Below, piece after piece: positions 34,947 to 43,592 of a stretch of DNA of 64,000 bases (the stretch's first letter is position 1; the number at the start of each line of letters is the position of its first letter). The notes under the pieces are model-generated. The model saw only the letters and a list, made by a program, of their open reading frames with translations. It made no database searches and was not told where the DNA came from. This stretch comes from Motiliproteus sp036960175 (GTDB taxonomy: Bacteria; Pseudomonadota; Gammaproteobacteria; Pseudomonadales; Balneatricaceae): the NCBI GenBank assembly GCA_036960175.1, contig JBALWH010000018.1, forward strand, positions 19,313 through 83,312, given 5' to 3'. Position numbers and translations under genes: made by a program.

Positions 34947-35909
34947 TTATCGATCACTTGGAAAAACGGCATAAAACGTTTTTTTCTGATTCTGGCTATA
35001 TTCCAAACCCAGATGAGCAGCAGTCCGAAGGTTAACGCCGACTTTTAACGATCGAATCGGCTCAACACCCGCCTTACTCTGTGAGCGTTGCATCTCCTGG
35101 ACCATCTGAGCCAAGCGCACACCCGAGGCTTCATTATTTGGGTACATGGAAAATAAAGCCCCTCGGCGCGCATGGGAAGGTTTGCTGGAGAACACCACCA
35201 GTTTGTTGCTCCAGGCCTTCTTTAGCACCACTGGCAACACCACTTTCTCATTGGCTGTCACTGAATCCAACGGCAGCCAGATGGCGTCTATGCGACTATC
35301 GGCAACCGCTAAAATATCCTCATAGCGGTCTACAGCAGCGGCCAGGCCAGATACTTCAAAGGTGACAAGTTGTAGGTTTTTTTCCCGCGCAGCAATTTTT
35401 GCCAACGCTATTAACCAACGATTCTTCTGGGTATAGAGAACAAATATACGTTCTGTTAGTGGCGCCAAAGTCTGGAGTTGAGTAAACAACGTATTAGGGT
35501 CGGCAATAAGACTGACGCCAGATATACCATTGGGGGCCAAGGGTAGCGCACCGGAAACGAATGGATACAGTGCCGCTAATTCCTTTGTTAGAGCAAAACT
35601 TCGCCGGCCGAGGGTAATCACCATATCCACCTGCTGAGATTGCAAGTTACTCAGCACCGAGTCGTGATCAAACTGTTTTTTCAAAGGCAACTTGAGCAAG
35701 CGCTGATCATGCTGCCTTTCGATACCCGTGATAATCTGTTCAAAAACCTGTTTATAGGGGGCAGGAACTTCTGGATAAAGTACAGCCAGAGTGGCCGCAG
35801 CTAGGGATGAAGCTGATAATGGGGTGCCCATTAATAGGCCTAGAAAAAGGGCTGTTAATGAGCGTCTACTACCTTTAAAAATCCGTTCATTATTCTGCAA
35901 GCGGGTCAT
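34947..35909 (-). CDS. Periplasmic ABC-type substrate-binding protein (PF04392-like)
   Basis: A 320-residue protein with a long basic N-terminus and a signal segment (LTALFLGLLMGTPLSASSLAAA). The mature part has the two-lobed fold of PF04392 binding proteins: LAVLYPEVPAPYKQVFEQII at the start, VDMVITLGRRSF, and IDAIWLPLDS. No ABC transporter genes are nearby. Instead it heads an operon with a kinase and a TonB-dependent receptor, so it may be a ligand-presenting sensor subunit rather than an importer part. That role is inference from gene order. Confidence 0.8.
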   Translation of the reverse strand: MTRLQNNERIFKGSRRSLTALFLGLLMGTPLSASSLAAATLAVLYPEVPAPYKQVFEQIITGIERQHDQRLLKLPLKKQFDHDSVLSNLQSQQVDMVITLGRRSFALTKELAALYPFVSGALPLAPNGISGVSLIADPNTLFTQLQTLAPLTERIFVLYTQKNRWLIALAKIAAREKNLQLVTFEVSGLAAAVDRYEDILAVADSRIDAIWLPLDSVTANEKVVLPVVLKKAWSNKLVVFSSKPSHARRGALFSMYPNNEASGVRLAQMVQEMQRSQSKAGVEPIRSLKVGVNLRTAAHLGLEYSQNQKKTFYAVFPSDR

Positions 35910-36188
35910 CTTCAGTTGTTATTATTTTACGTACCCTTCTGCACCCGGCCGGCTAAGTATCACCACCGTTGAGCCCATCCCTCAAAAGGAGTACGACATC
36001 GCTCCGTGCAGGTTAACGGCAACAACCGCGAAAAGTCTAGTGAATAGAGGTGATAAACCGAAGAGCAGGTAAAAATAGCTTTTTGCAAGCCTAAGTATTG
36101 ATATTTATAGCTAAAACATGCCGGCTAGCCCCTGGTGTAACGATGAGATAACCTTAACAATCTGCGCATATTAAGAGTTGTTTGAATA

Positions 36189-36641
36189 ATGCATTTAAAA
36201 ATACCACCCGTTATCCAACTGCTAATCGCTGTAGTCCTTATCTACCTGCTGAATCGGTGGATGCCGCTAGTCCGGCTGACAGTGCCTGCATCTGAAACCC
36301 TGGGATCTGCAACCATCGTCACCGGCTTTCTGATTGCCGCCGCCGGGATCTATCAATTTGGACGTGCGGGCACCACGGTTGACCCACGCCACCCAGAAAA
36401 GAGTCAGCAGTTGGTCAATAGCGGCATTTACCGCTATACCCGTAACCCCATGTACTTGGGTATGTTGCTGGTACTCGCGGGAGCCTGGTGCTGGTTTTCT
36501 TCGGTTTCCGCCCTGGCGCCATTGCCGGTATTTGTCGGCTTTATCACCCACTACCAGATCAAGCCTGAAGAAGCGGCGTTAGCGGCCCATTATGGACAGC
36601 AATACAATCACTATCAGCTTCAGGTGAGGCGTTGGCTATGA
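36189..36641 (+). CDS. Isoprenylcysteine carboxyl methyltransferase-like membrane protein
   Basis: A small integral membrane methyltransferase-like protein of 150 residues with three to four helices. The family mark is YRYTRNPMYLGMLL with a following Glu in KPEEAALAAHYG. The bacterial members of the ICMT/PEMT superfamily methylate small molecules or lipids with SAM, and the substrate here is unknown. Its stop overlaps the start of the acetyltransferase gene in an ATGA arrangement, so they are translationally coupled. Confidence 0.85.
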   Translation: MHLKIPPVIQLLIAVVLIYLLNRWMPLVRLTVPASETLGSATIVTGFLIAAAGIYQFGRAGTTVDPRHPEKSQQLVNSGIYRYTRNPMYLGMLLVLAGAWCWFSSVSALAPLPVFVGFITHYQIKPEEAALAAHYGQQYNHYQLQVRRWL

Positions 36642-37111
36642 CGCAAATAACCTGGCAGCTGTATCATTTTTCAGAATTAAGCACGGATCAGCTTTACCAG
36701 TTGTTAAAGCTCAGAGTGGATGTATTTGTGGTTGAACAGCAGTGCCCCTATCCGGAACTGGACGGTAAAGATATTCAGCCCGGCAGCAGGCATCTACTGG
36801 GATATCAGCAACAACAACTGGTTGCCTACAGTCGGCTATTAACGCCTGGCTGCAGTTTTGCCGAAGCCAGCATTGGCCGTATCTTGGTGGCAGCAGAGCA
36901 TCGGCAGCACGGATTGGGTCGAATGTTGGTGCAAGAATCTATCCGGTTGGCAGAGCAACTATGGCCCGACACCGGGATCAAAATAGGTGCCCAGTCGCAG
37001 CTCACCGCGTTCTATCAATCCTGCGGGTTCATTGAAGATTCTGACCCCTACATGGAAGACGGCATCGAACATATAGATATGCTCATAACGCCTGCTAAGG
37101 AGCCCCTGTAG
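36638..37111 (+). CDS. ElaA-type GNAT acetyltransferase
   Basis: A GNAT-fold protein of 158 residues very like E. coli ElaA: FSELSTDQLYQLLKLRVDVFVVEQ, CPYPELDGKD, and the acetyl-CoA-binding AEHRQHGLGRMLVQE. The C-terminal region YQSCGFIEDSDPYMEDGIEH completes the family pattern. The ATG at 36638 overlaps the previous stop and has GAGG eight bases before it. A TTG two codons upstream would lack spacing. The natural substrate is unknown. Confidence 0.88.
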   Translation: MTQITWQLYHFSELSTDQLYQLLKLRVDVFVVEQQCPYPELDGKDIQPGSRHLLGYQQQQLVAYSRLLTPGCSFAEASIGRILVAAEHRQHGLGRMLVQESIRLAEQLWPDTGIKIGAQSQLTAFYQSCGFIEDSDPYMEDGIEHIDMLITPAKEPL

Positions 37112-37194
37112 CTCAATCAAAGCATGCCACCGGTTCTATCTGCCAATCAAACAGGCAAAATCCGCTAGTCTTTTCTATGCTTAGGGGTGTGGTA

Positions 37195-37581
37195 ATGAAC
37201 AACCCTGAGGGCACCAATATGAATACCAAAGATAGCCTGGAGCTGACAACAGAGGACACCCAAAAAATACTTCAATCAATGAACGCCGAGCGCACTGATG
37301 ATCTGCTTCTTTATGCCCAGTTCTATGGCAAACAGAGCGGAGCCAAGGCCGCCAGTCTAGTTGACCTGCATTCGGACAGTATGGATTTGGAATTGGAATT
37401 CCTATATTCCGAACCAAAGCATCTCAACATTCGCTTTGGACAGCCCATCAAAGATGCCAACGATGCCATTCAGCACTTTGACCTGATGACACAAAAAGCC
37501 CATGACTCGCTGGGGCATACCAGCAACGAGGCTCTGGGGCGAACGATTTTCAAATTGTTACCGGAGTGGCTCAAACACTAA
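37195..37581 (+). CDS. DUF2470-like protein
   Basis: A cytoplasmic protein of about 128 residues. The segment MNAERTDDLLLYAQFYG followed by ASLVDLHSDSMDLEL matches the DUF2470 pattern (HMN.DH..DLL.YA), a domain found at the C-terminus of heme-utilisation proteins such as HutZ. Here it stands alone, and the usual His in the first motif is replaced. The start is either 37195 or 37219 (GAGGGC lies seven bases before the latter). Possible heme-related binding is only a family hint. Confidence 0.7.
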   Translation: MNNPEGTNMNTKDSLELTTEDTQKILQSMNAERTDDLLLYAQFYGKQSGAKAASLVDLHSDSMDLELEFLYSEPKHLNIRFGQPIKDANDAIQHFDLMTQKAHDSLGHTSNEALGRTIFKLLPEWLKH

Positions 37582-37592
37582 CTGATCCGCAT

Positions 37593-37619
37593 ATCCCCCA
37601 TCACCCTGCGGTGGGGGAT
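37593..37619. terminator. Bidirectional hairpin at convergent gene ends
   Basis: ATCCCCCA and TGGGGGAT form 8-bp arms around an 11-base loop between the DUF2470 stop and the ceramidase-like stop, overlapping the latter. No T-run follows on either strand, so it may act as a weak terminator or as a block to exonucleases. Confidence 0.4.
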
Positions 37620-38251
37620 TCTGTGCGACGGCCATCACTTTGAATAAGCCCCTTCATCAGCAGATACAGCAGCCATCCATTGCACAGATGCCAGAGAAAA
37701 TGGGTTCCCATTTCAAAGTCTGAACATATCCATAAATCCAGCGAACGAAAGCTTAAAGAAACCAGAAACAACAGGGCTGCCCACAGCACAATTGTCGGAT
37801 TTCGCAAGCCTAAACGATAATGGCAGATGCCCAAAACCAACATCGCTGCGAAAGCAGGCAAATAGACCACAGAGCCATTCAGAAAATGTTTAAATTGCCC
37901 CATCAGTACACCCGCTGCCACAAAGGCCAGTAATGCGCCAACCAGGGTAATCCATCGCAGAGCCAATACCTGTCGACAATAGATTGCCAAAAAACAAAGT
38001 TGAAACAGCATAATAGGGATCACATCCGCCAGCTGCGACCAGCCGTTGGCGAAGGTATGAAAGAGCCCGCTGCCGACACCAATAATGGCAACTAACACCA
38101 CCAGCAGATGGATTAACAGTCCAGTATCCGACTCTTTCGACGCCAGTTTCCAGCAACACCAAGCTGCAATCAAAAAGGCAACATTAGTGCTGGCATTCAG
38201 CGGTTCCGCCAACAGCCCTGGGGACAGGCGTTCGCAATAAAGGTCGATCAT
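37601..38251 (-). CDS. Ceramidase-family (CREST) membrane protein
   Basis: A hydrophobic 216-residue protein with about seven membrane helices. The opening IDLYCERLSPGLLAEPLNAST is typical of bacterial alkaline-ceramidase-like proteins. GVGSGLFHTFANGWSQLADVIP holds the conserved Ser, His and Asp, and HFLWHLCNG supplies the paired zinc-site His residues near the C-terminus. These belong to the CREST hydrolase superfamily. Amide-lipid hydrolysis is the family activity and the substrate here is not known. Confidence 0.8.
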   Translation of the reverse strand: MIDLYCERLSPGLLAEPLNASTNVAFLIAAWCCWKLASKESDTGLLIHLLVVLVAIIGVGSGLFHTFANGWSQLADVIPIMLFQLCFLAIYCRQVLALRWITLVGALLAFVAAGVLMGQFKHFLNGSVVYLPAFAAMLVLGICHYRLGLRNPTIVLWAALLFLVSLSFRSLDLWICSDFEMGTHFLWHLCNGWLLYLLMKGLIQSDGRRTESPTAG

Positions 38252-38388
38252 TCAGGCTATTCCTCGCCAGCAATGGTGTGTAATGACAAATATCAGCTAC
38301 ATTTCATCCAGAATAAAAAATTCCTCATGTAGTGAATAGCAATCTGCAGGAAACCGTCGGATCGACCCACACAGGCAAGGAACTGAGC

Positions 38389-39207
38389 ATGACACGCCAA
38401 CTAATCCCCTACAAATCCAAACTGGATCAAGGTACAGCTTACTGGATGGCCAGACTATCCAAGGTTGTCTATTTCAAAACCTCACCGAAAAATGACCTAC
38501 CCCATGAAGAAAAGATTCTAAAAAACTTACAGGCAGAAGACCCTGGTTTCATCTCCGTTAAAGGTTATAACAACAACAGTGCACAGGGAGCGCTGATCGA
38601 ACACAAAGATTACCTATGCATGGTCTTTCGCGGTACCGATGAGGCGGCCGACTGGCTGGATAATATCAACGCCTTTTCCACCGATGAGCTCTTCGGCAAA
38701 TTCCACCGCGGATTCTGGAATTCTCTGGCCGATATCTGGGAGCCGATTTATCAGGATTATTGCCGGTTAAAAGCCGCAAATAAACGCCCCCTATTCTTCA
38801 CCGGACATAGCCTTGGCGGTGCCATGGCCAGTATTGCAGCGGCACGTTTCATCCAGCAGGACTGGCCGTTTACTGCCGCCTACACTTTTGGCCAACCCCG
38901 GGCCATGGCACGGGAGGCGGCCCGCATTTTCAACGCAGAAGCAGCCCAGCGATACCACCGATTCCAGAATAATAACGACCTGGTTACCCGTATTCCCTCG
39001 CGATTAATGGGTTACAGCCATGTCGGTTCTTACCTATATATCTCAGAAGAAAAGACGATCCACGCTGATCCAGGATTCTGGTTCCGTTTTCTAGACAGTA
39101 TTGACGGAGCCGTAGAATCCGTTATGGAAAGCGGGATTGACGCCATCGAAGATCACTCTATGGACCGATACCTCGCTGCCGTCAAGCGATGGGATTTTGA
39201 AACTTAA
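38389..39207 (+). CDS. Class 3 lipase family protein
   Basis: An alpha/beta hydrolase of 272 residues without a signal peptide. The nucleophile elbow is TGHSLGGAMAS, with the upstream oxyanion block VFRGTDEAADWLDN. The catalytic Asp is in NNDLVTRIP and the His in YSHVGSYLY, both in the class 3 lipase arrangement. The ATG at 38389 has AAGGAA eight bases upstream and is preferred over the GTG at 38332. It is likely a cytoplasmic or non-classically exported lipase, and the substrate is unknown. Confidence 0.88.
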   Translation: MTRQLIPYKSKLDQGTAYWMARLSKVVYFKTSPKNDLPHEEKILKNLQAEDPGFISVKGYNNNSAQGALIEHKDYLCMVFRGTDEAADWLDNINAFSTDELFGKFHRGFWNSLADIWEPIYQDYCRLKAANKRPLFFTGHSLGGAMASIAAARFIQQDWPFTAAYTFGQPRAMAREAARIFNAEAAQRYHRFQNNNDLVTRIPSRLMGYSHVGSYLYISEEKTIHADPGFWFRFLDSIDGAVESVMESGIDAIEDHSMDRYLAAVKRWDFET

Positions 39208-39336
39208 CAAACCAGCAGCTAACCGCTATTTTCACACATTTATCCGGCGACATCGAAAAACGGGCTCGTATCGACTAGGTCACGTTTTGTAAAGAAACAC
39301 GCCAAAACCGTCAATTTTATTTACACTAATGTCGAA

Positions 39337-39342
39337 TATAAT
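39337..39342 (+). promoter_or_regulatory. Putative -10 box
   Basis: A perfect TATAAT lies about 105 bp before the small membrane-peptide gene at 39447. No clear -35 hexamer is at the usual distance, so the call is tentative. Confidence 0.3.
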
Positions 39343-39446
39343 GCACGCGCGTTATCTCTATTCAGGGCTTACGGCCCTTGTAGCGCAGTAGGCATAAGTC
39401 TTGCTTGATAATTTACAGATGGCACCTTAAATGCGAGGTGTTAACC

Positions 39447-39602
39447 ATGATTACCAAATCAACCATAACAGCAGTGCTATTAATGGGATTGCCGGCACAA
39501 GAGTGGCAATTTCAACCGTTCCTTACCGAAACCGCCACAACATCACTTTTTGCCATGGCGGTACTCTTTCTATGTCTGATTATTACACTACAGAAAAACT
39601 AG
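39447..39602 (+). CDS. Small hydrophobic peptide (51 residues)
   Basis: GAGGTG lies seven bases before an ATG that opens a 51-residue peptide with an N-terminal hydrophobic stretch (TITAVLLMGLP) and a strong C-terminal membrane helix (LFAMAVLFLCLIITL). No family is recognised. Support comes from the ribosome-binding site, an upstream TATAAT, and the membrane-peptide character. It lies between the lipase and the response regulator. Confidence 0.45.
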   Translation: MITKSTITAVLLMGLPAQEWQFQPFLTETATTSLFAMAVLFLCLIITLQKN

Positions 39603-39723
39603 CAGGAACGCTCCGGAGAGGGTGCATCGTGGGCTTATGCCGTCGTACCCTCTCTGACGCGGAATCAACATTAGCCTCAAAACTGTCGAAACGGGCTCCG
39701 CCTTAAGCCTTATGACTCTGGCC

Positions 39724-40458
39724 TTATGAACCAAGCCACTCCACATCGGCAACAAACATGTATCCGGCACCGTAAACAGTCTTGATGATTTTCGGGTTCT
39801 TTGGATCTGCTTCCAGCTTTTTTCTAATACGAGACATACGCACATCAATGCTGCGATCAAAAGGCATGGATTCACGTCCCATTAGCCGTCCCATTAACTG
39901 ATCCCGTGATAACACTTGCTTGGGGGATTTTAGCAATACACACAGTAGCTCTGATTCAGCGGCGCTAAGCTCTTCGCTAGCGCCTGTTGCGGAGACCAAT
40001 GTCAGGGTCGGGGGCGAAAAGGTCCAATCGGCAAAGCGTACCTGAGTGCCAATGGCTGTCGATGATTCAGGTTCAATATTTTCAAGACGGCGACACACAC
40101 TCTTAACGCGAGCAACCAGTTCTCTGGGATCAAAGGGCTTGATGATATAGTCATCGGCGCCAACCTCCAGGCCGAATACTCGATCAGGAAGGCTGCCGCG
40201 ACCCGTTAGAATCACCACCCCCAGTCGGTGCTTCTCGCAGAGTTCTCGAACCAGTCCCATTCCGTCCATATCAGGTAATCCAAGATCAACGATACAGAGA
40301 TCAGGCAGGCGATGCTTGATCGCCAGAGACGCCTGACCACCGGTATTGTAGGAACGCGTATCAAAACCAAAACTCTCCAGCTCCCGACAAACCAGCGATG
40401 CGATATCGGCTTCATCCTCAATCACATAGATTAGTTTTTTTCTGTTCACGATTTTCAT
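39724..40458 (-). CDS. OmpR-family response regulator
   Basis: A 244-residue DNA-binding regulator. The receiver domain (about 8-120) has acidic residues in VIEDEAD, the phospho-acceptor Asp in CIVDLGLPDMDG, the Thr in ILTGRG and Lys in IKPFDPREL. The winged-helix output domain (about 145-240) has the recognition region SIDVRMSRIRKKLE and the closing TVYGAGYMF. It overlaps the upstream hybrid kinase by 4 bp (ATGA), so they form a pair. Tandem direct repeats in the divergent gap before the Liv-type importer suit an OmpR-type dimer. Confidence 0.95.
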   Translation of the reverse strand: MKIVNRKKLIYVIEDEADIASLVCRELESFGFDTRSYNTGGQASLAIKHRLPDLCIVDLGLPDMDGMGLVRELCEKHRLGVVILTGRGSLPDRVFGLEVGADDYIIKPFDPRELVARVKSVCRRLENIEPESSTAIGTQVRFADWTFSPPTLTLVSATGASEELSAAESELLCVLLKSPKQVLSRDQLMGRLMGRESMPFDRSIDVRMSRIRKKLEADPKNPKIIKTVYGAGYMFVADVEWLGS

Positions 40459-43349
40459 CCCTTCCCTGTTATCCGAGGGTCTACCGCTGCCACAACAGGT
40501 ACTGCCGGTTTTTCCAGATCGATGGCCTGCCGCAACGCTTCGGGCTCAAAAGGTTTACGCAGCAGAGTGAAGGGCTGCGGCCCCTGAGTCGGCTGTTTGT
40601 CAAAGGAATAGCCGGTGATTAAGACGATCCGGCATTGCGGACGCAGTTTATGCAAGCGCTTAGCAAGATCAAAACCGTCCATTTCACCGGGCATCATCAC
40701 ATCCGATACCATACCGAACAGAGCATCCAGACTCGGTATCAGATTCAGCGCTTCCTGAGCATCAGCGGCTTCAATAACACCAAAGCCCATCGCCCTTAAT
40801 TGCGTTCTGATCACCTCGCGCACATCGACATCGTCTTCGACCAGCAGCATCAGTTTGCCACTAAAGTCAGTGATTTCTGAGGTCGTGGGTTCGTTTGTCT
40901 CAGACAGGTTAGAGATCGAACTTTTGCTAAGTGCCGGCAGCAACAGTGAAACCCGGGCACCCTGTCCCTGACCACGATCCAAACGAATATAGCCGCTGGA
41001 CTGCTTAACGAAACCATAGACCATACTCAATCCCAGCCCCGATCCGGCACCGCCAGATTTGGTCGTAAAGAAAGGTTCAAAGGCCCGCATCTTTGCTTCT
41101 TCAGAAAAGCCATCACCGCTATCTGTTACTAGGATCTCTATGTAATTGCCCGGCTCAACCGCTTCGTCATAGACCACCGGACCACAGATTCGACGGGACT
41201 TTACTTGAAAACAAAGGGTTCCCCCCTTCGTCATCGCATCACGGGCATTCAGTGCCAGATTAACCAGGGCATTCTCCAGCTGACTGGGATCCGCATAGGC
41301 ATTACAACCCGAGTAATCCTTTTCATACGTTGGGTGATCCTGGTTACAGCCTTCTTTGCATTCAGCACTACAGCCCAAAGGCTGGAACTTCACCTGGATA
41401 TTGCAGGGCAAAGTATTTTTAATCAGACCAATGCTATCGCTGACTAAAGCTTCAATATTGACCGGTGCGGGGGTCAGCGGCTGACGCCTGGAGAAGGCCA
41501 GCAGGCGGCTGGTAATATCGGCGCCACGACGGCTTGCCCTTATAGCCGGCTGCAGATAACTATCCAATTCATCCAGCGTCTCGAAACGATCCTGCGCGGC
41601 ATTCAAATTGCCCAGAATAATAGTCAGCAGATTATTGAAATCATGGGCCAAACCGCCGGCCAACTGCCCCACCGCGTTCATGCGCTGGGCTTCGGTGAGT
41701 TTCCGCTCGGCCTCTTTTTCAGCGGTAATATCCAGCGACAAATTAAGCATACCGGTGATATAACCATCAGCGGTTTTGTGAGGAATAAGAATACGTTTGG
41801 TGATGACCTCCTCGGCCCCACGTTCAAAGCGATATTCGTAAACGGTCTCTTCGCCATTCAGGGTGCGCTGCACGGGATCCCAGATATCCTCCAGCATCTG
41901 TCGCCCCATAACCTCGTCAACTTTCTTACCCACCACGTCCTCTTTGCTCATGCCGAACATATCGGCATAACCCTGATTGACGAAGCGATAGCGCAGGTCC
42001 TTGCCGACGTAGGCGATCTGCGCTGGCAGAGCATCCAGAATCAAACGCTGACGTTCTTCAATGGTGGTCAGTTCCTGAGTGCGACTTTTTACCTTCTGAT
42101 CCAGGGTTATAATGCTGCTACTCAGGCGCTTGACCATATCATCAAAAGTTCGCGCCAAAACCCCTAGCTCATCATCCCGTACGATGCCACTGTGGGCAGT
42201 CAGATCTCCTTCGCTAACACGTGCCGCAGTTCTCGCCAATTGGGTAATAGGGGCCGTGAATCGAGTAATAAAAAACAGGGCGATTATCATCGTGAACACT
42301 AGCCCCACCAAGGCAATAGTGAGGATTCGCTCGCTCAGTAGCTCAGAGCTGCGGCGTAATTCACCCACATAGACCGACGAGCCGATATACCAATCAAAAC
42401 CTTCCAGATGACGAACCAAAGAAATCTTATCGTGTACATAATGACCAGGATCAGAGGGTTTGTCCCATTGATAGCGCAACTCACGCCCGGTATCTGCGAC
42501 GCTGACTAATTCCTCGGCGATAGATTGTTTAGTCACCGGGTTAAGCTGCTGGTGAAAGTTGACCCCGTCCAGATTCGGATTGGGATGAATCAACATGTTG
42601 TAACTGGCGTCAAAGATATACAGATAGCCGGTCTTGGCGATCTTAATCTGCGCTAATGCCTCTCTAAGCTCATCAATGGCAACCTGAGTACGTTGCTTCA
42701 CCTCGGCTTCGATATCATCCAGGTACAAACCAGAGCCAATGACGATGCCCCACTCAGGAAAATTCTTGACGTAGGAAATCTTATCTATCTCTTCGGGTTC
42801 CCCCAACCGGCGCCACTTGTACTGATAAAAACCTTCACCATCGGCCTGCGCCATCTTGATAATTCGCGGAATAATCACCTGGCCTTCATTGCTTTTTAAA
42901 GAGGAGGCGTCGGCGCCATGAAAGCGCGGATCAGGATGGGAAAGCACCACCGCATCGTAGTTGGAGATCCACACATAATCATTGTTGCCGTAGGTAAAAT
43001 TCCGCAGTCCTTCAAACACCCGCTTTCGTGCTTCGTCGCGGCTCATAAAGCCCAATTCAACTTGGTTGAAGGCATCACGGGTATAAACCTCGGCTAGCGA
43101 GACCACTGTTTTTAGCTGCCGCTTCTGGTTATCCAAGGCCTGTGCACGGTAAGTCTCAAGATTGGAATACATCTTGTTAGCCAACTCGAAGACATTATTC
43201 AGAGCGATGCGGCTGGCATTACGCTCGATCTCGTAAACGGTGTCTTTGATCAGCGGCACCGAATACAGATACACCGCCATATAAAACATCGCGACGATCA
43301 AAACGATCACCGAAAAAAAACGTTGCGCCAGCTTGGAACGAAAAATCAT
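40455..43349 (-). CDS. Hybrid histidine kinase with two Cache-type sensor domains
   Basis: A 964-residue membrane kinase. After a first helix (about 12-35), two extracytoplasmic Cache-type domains appear (each with YVWI.../GYLYIFD and a GIVIGSGLY / WYIGSSVY end) up to about residue 340. Then follow a second helix, HAMP (about 370-425), PAS (about 445-565), HisKA (GGLAHDFNNLL), an ATPase domain (DSGDGF, GSGLGLSM) and a C-terminal receiver (VSDVMMPGEMDG). A Cys-rich insertion sits before the N-box (Cys660, 664, 668, 682). It is divergent from the Liv-type importer and probably controls it through the coupled regulator. Confidence 0.92.
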   Translation of the reverse strand: MIFRSKLAQRFFSVIVLIVAMFYMAVYLYSVPLIKDTVYEIERNASRIALNNVFELANKMYSNLETYRAQALDNQKRQLKTVVSLAEVYTRDAFNQVELGFMSRDEARKRVFEGLRNFTYGNNDYVWISNYDAVVLSHPDPRFHGADASSLKSNEGQVIIPRIIKMAQADGEGFYQYKWRRLGEPEEIDKISYVKNFPEWGIVIGSGLYLDDIEAEVKQRTQVAIDELREALAQIKIAKTGYLYIFDASYNMLIHPNPNLDGVNFHQQLNPVTKQSIAEELVSVADTGRELRYQWDKPSDPGHYVHDKISLVRHLEGFDWYIGSSVYVGELRRSSELLSERILTIALVGLVFTMIIALFFITRFTAPITQLARTAARVSEGDLTAHSGIVRDDELGVLARTFDDMVKRLSSSIITLDQKVKSRTQELTTIEERQRLILDALPAQIAYVGKDLRYRFVNQGYADMFGMSKEDVVGKKVDEVMGRQMLEDIWDPVQRTLNGEETVYEYRFERGAEEVITKRILIPHKTADGYITGMLNLSLDITAEKEAERKLTEAQRMNAVGQLAGGLAHDFNNLLTIILGNLNAAQDRFETLDELDSYLQPAIRASRRGADITSRLLAFSRRQPLTPAPVNIEALVSDSIGLIKNTLPCNIQVKFQPLGCSAECKEGCNQDHPTYEKDYSGCNAYADPSQLENALVNLALNARDAMTKGGTLCFQVKSRRICGPVVYDEAVEPGNYIEILVTDSGDGFSEEAKMRAFEPFFTTKSGGAGSGLGLSMVYGFVKQSSGYIRLDRGQGQGARVSLLLPALSKSSISNLSETNEPTTSEITDFSGKLMLLVEDDVDVREVIRTQLRAMGFGVIEAADAQEALNLIPSLDALFGMVSDVMMPGEMDGFDLAKRLHKLRPQCRIVLITGYSFDKQPTQGPQPFTLLRKPFEPEALRQAIDLEKPAVPVVAAVDPRITGKG

Positions 43350-43407
43350 GGGTCGTTAGCTACCACCGATTACTGTCAGTTCAAAATGAACCGCACCCTG
43401 CAAATGC

Positions 43408-43484
43408 TTTACGTTGACGTAAACTTAACACAATCACAACAAAGTTTATATAAAGCAGCCGGGCGTTACATTTCGTTATATTTC
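43408..43484. promoter_or_regulatory. Candidate regulator sites between the two-component system and the importer
   Basis: Two signals lie in the 243-bp divergent gap. TTTACGT / ACGTAAA form 7-bp perfect arms around TG at 43408-43423. GTTACATTTC and GTTATATTTC are immediate 10-bp tandem repeats (9 of 10 identical) at 43465-43484. Tandem repeats with a helical-turn period are the usual site type for OmpR-family regulators. Confidence 0.5.
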
Positions 43485-43592
43485 AGAGAAATTGTTGCAA
43501 CAGTTTTGGTCTCTAATCCCTAACACCATCCTGAGAAGAACAACAAAGCAGTCCTGTATACGCAAACGTAATACAAGGCGAGGGATACACTT

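Noticed and set aside
39364..39378. AGGGC-TTACG-GCCCT hairpin upstream of the small peptide
   Set aside because: The stem is only 5 bp and no regulatory context is visible.
39616..39654. Long stem (GAGAGGGT / ACCCTCTC) after the 51-residue peptide gene
   Set aside because: The 23-base loop and lack of T-run make it a weak terminator, and no other role is supported.
41643..42167. 174-codon plus-strand frame inside the hybrid kinase
   Set aside because: It lies fully antisense to conserved kinase domains and shows no family features.
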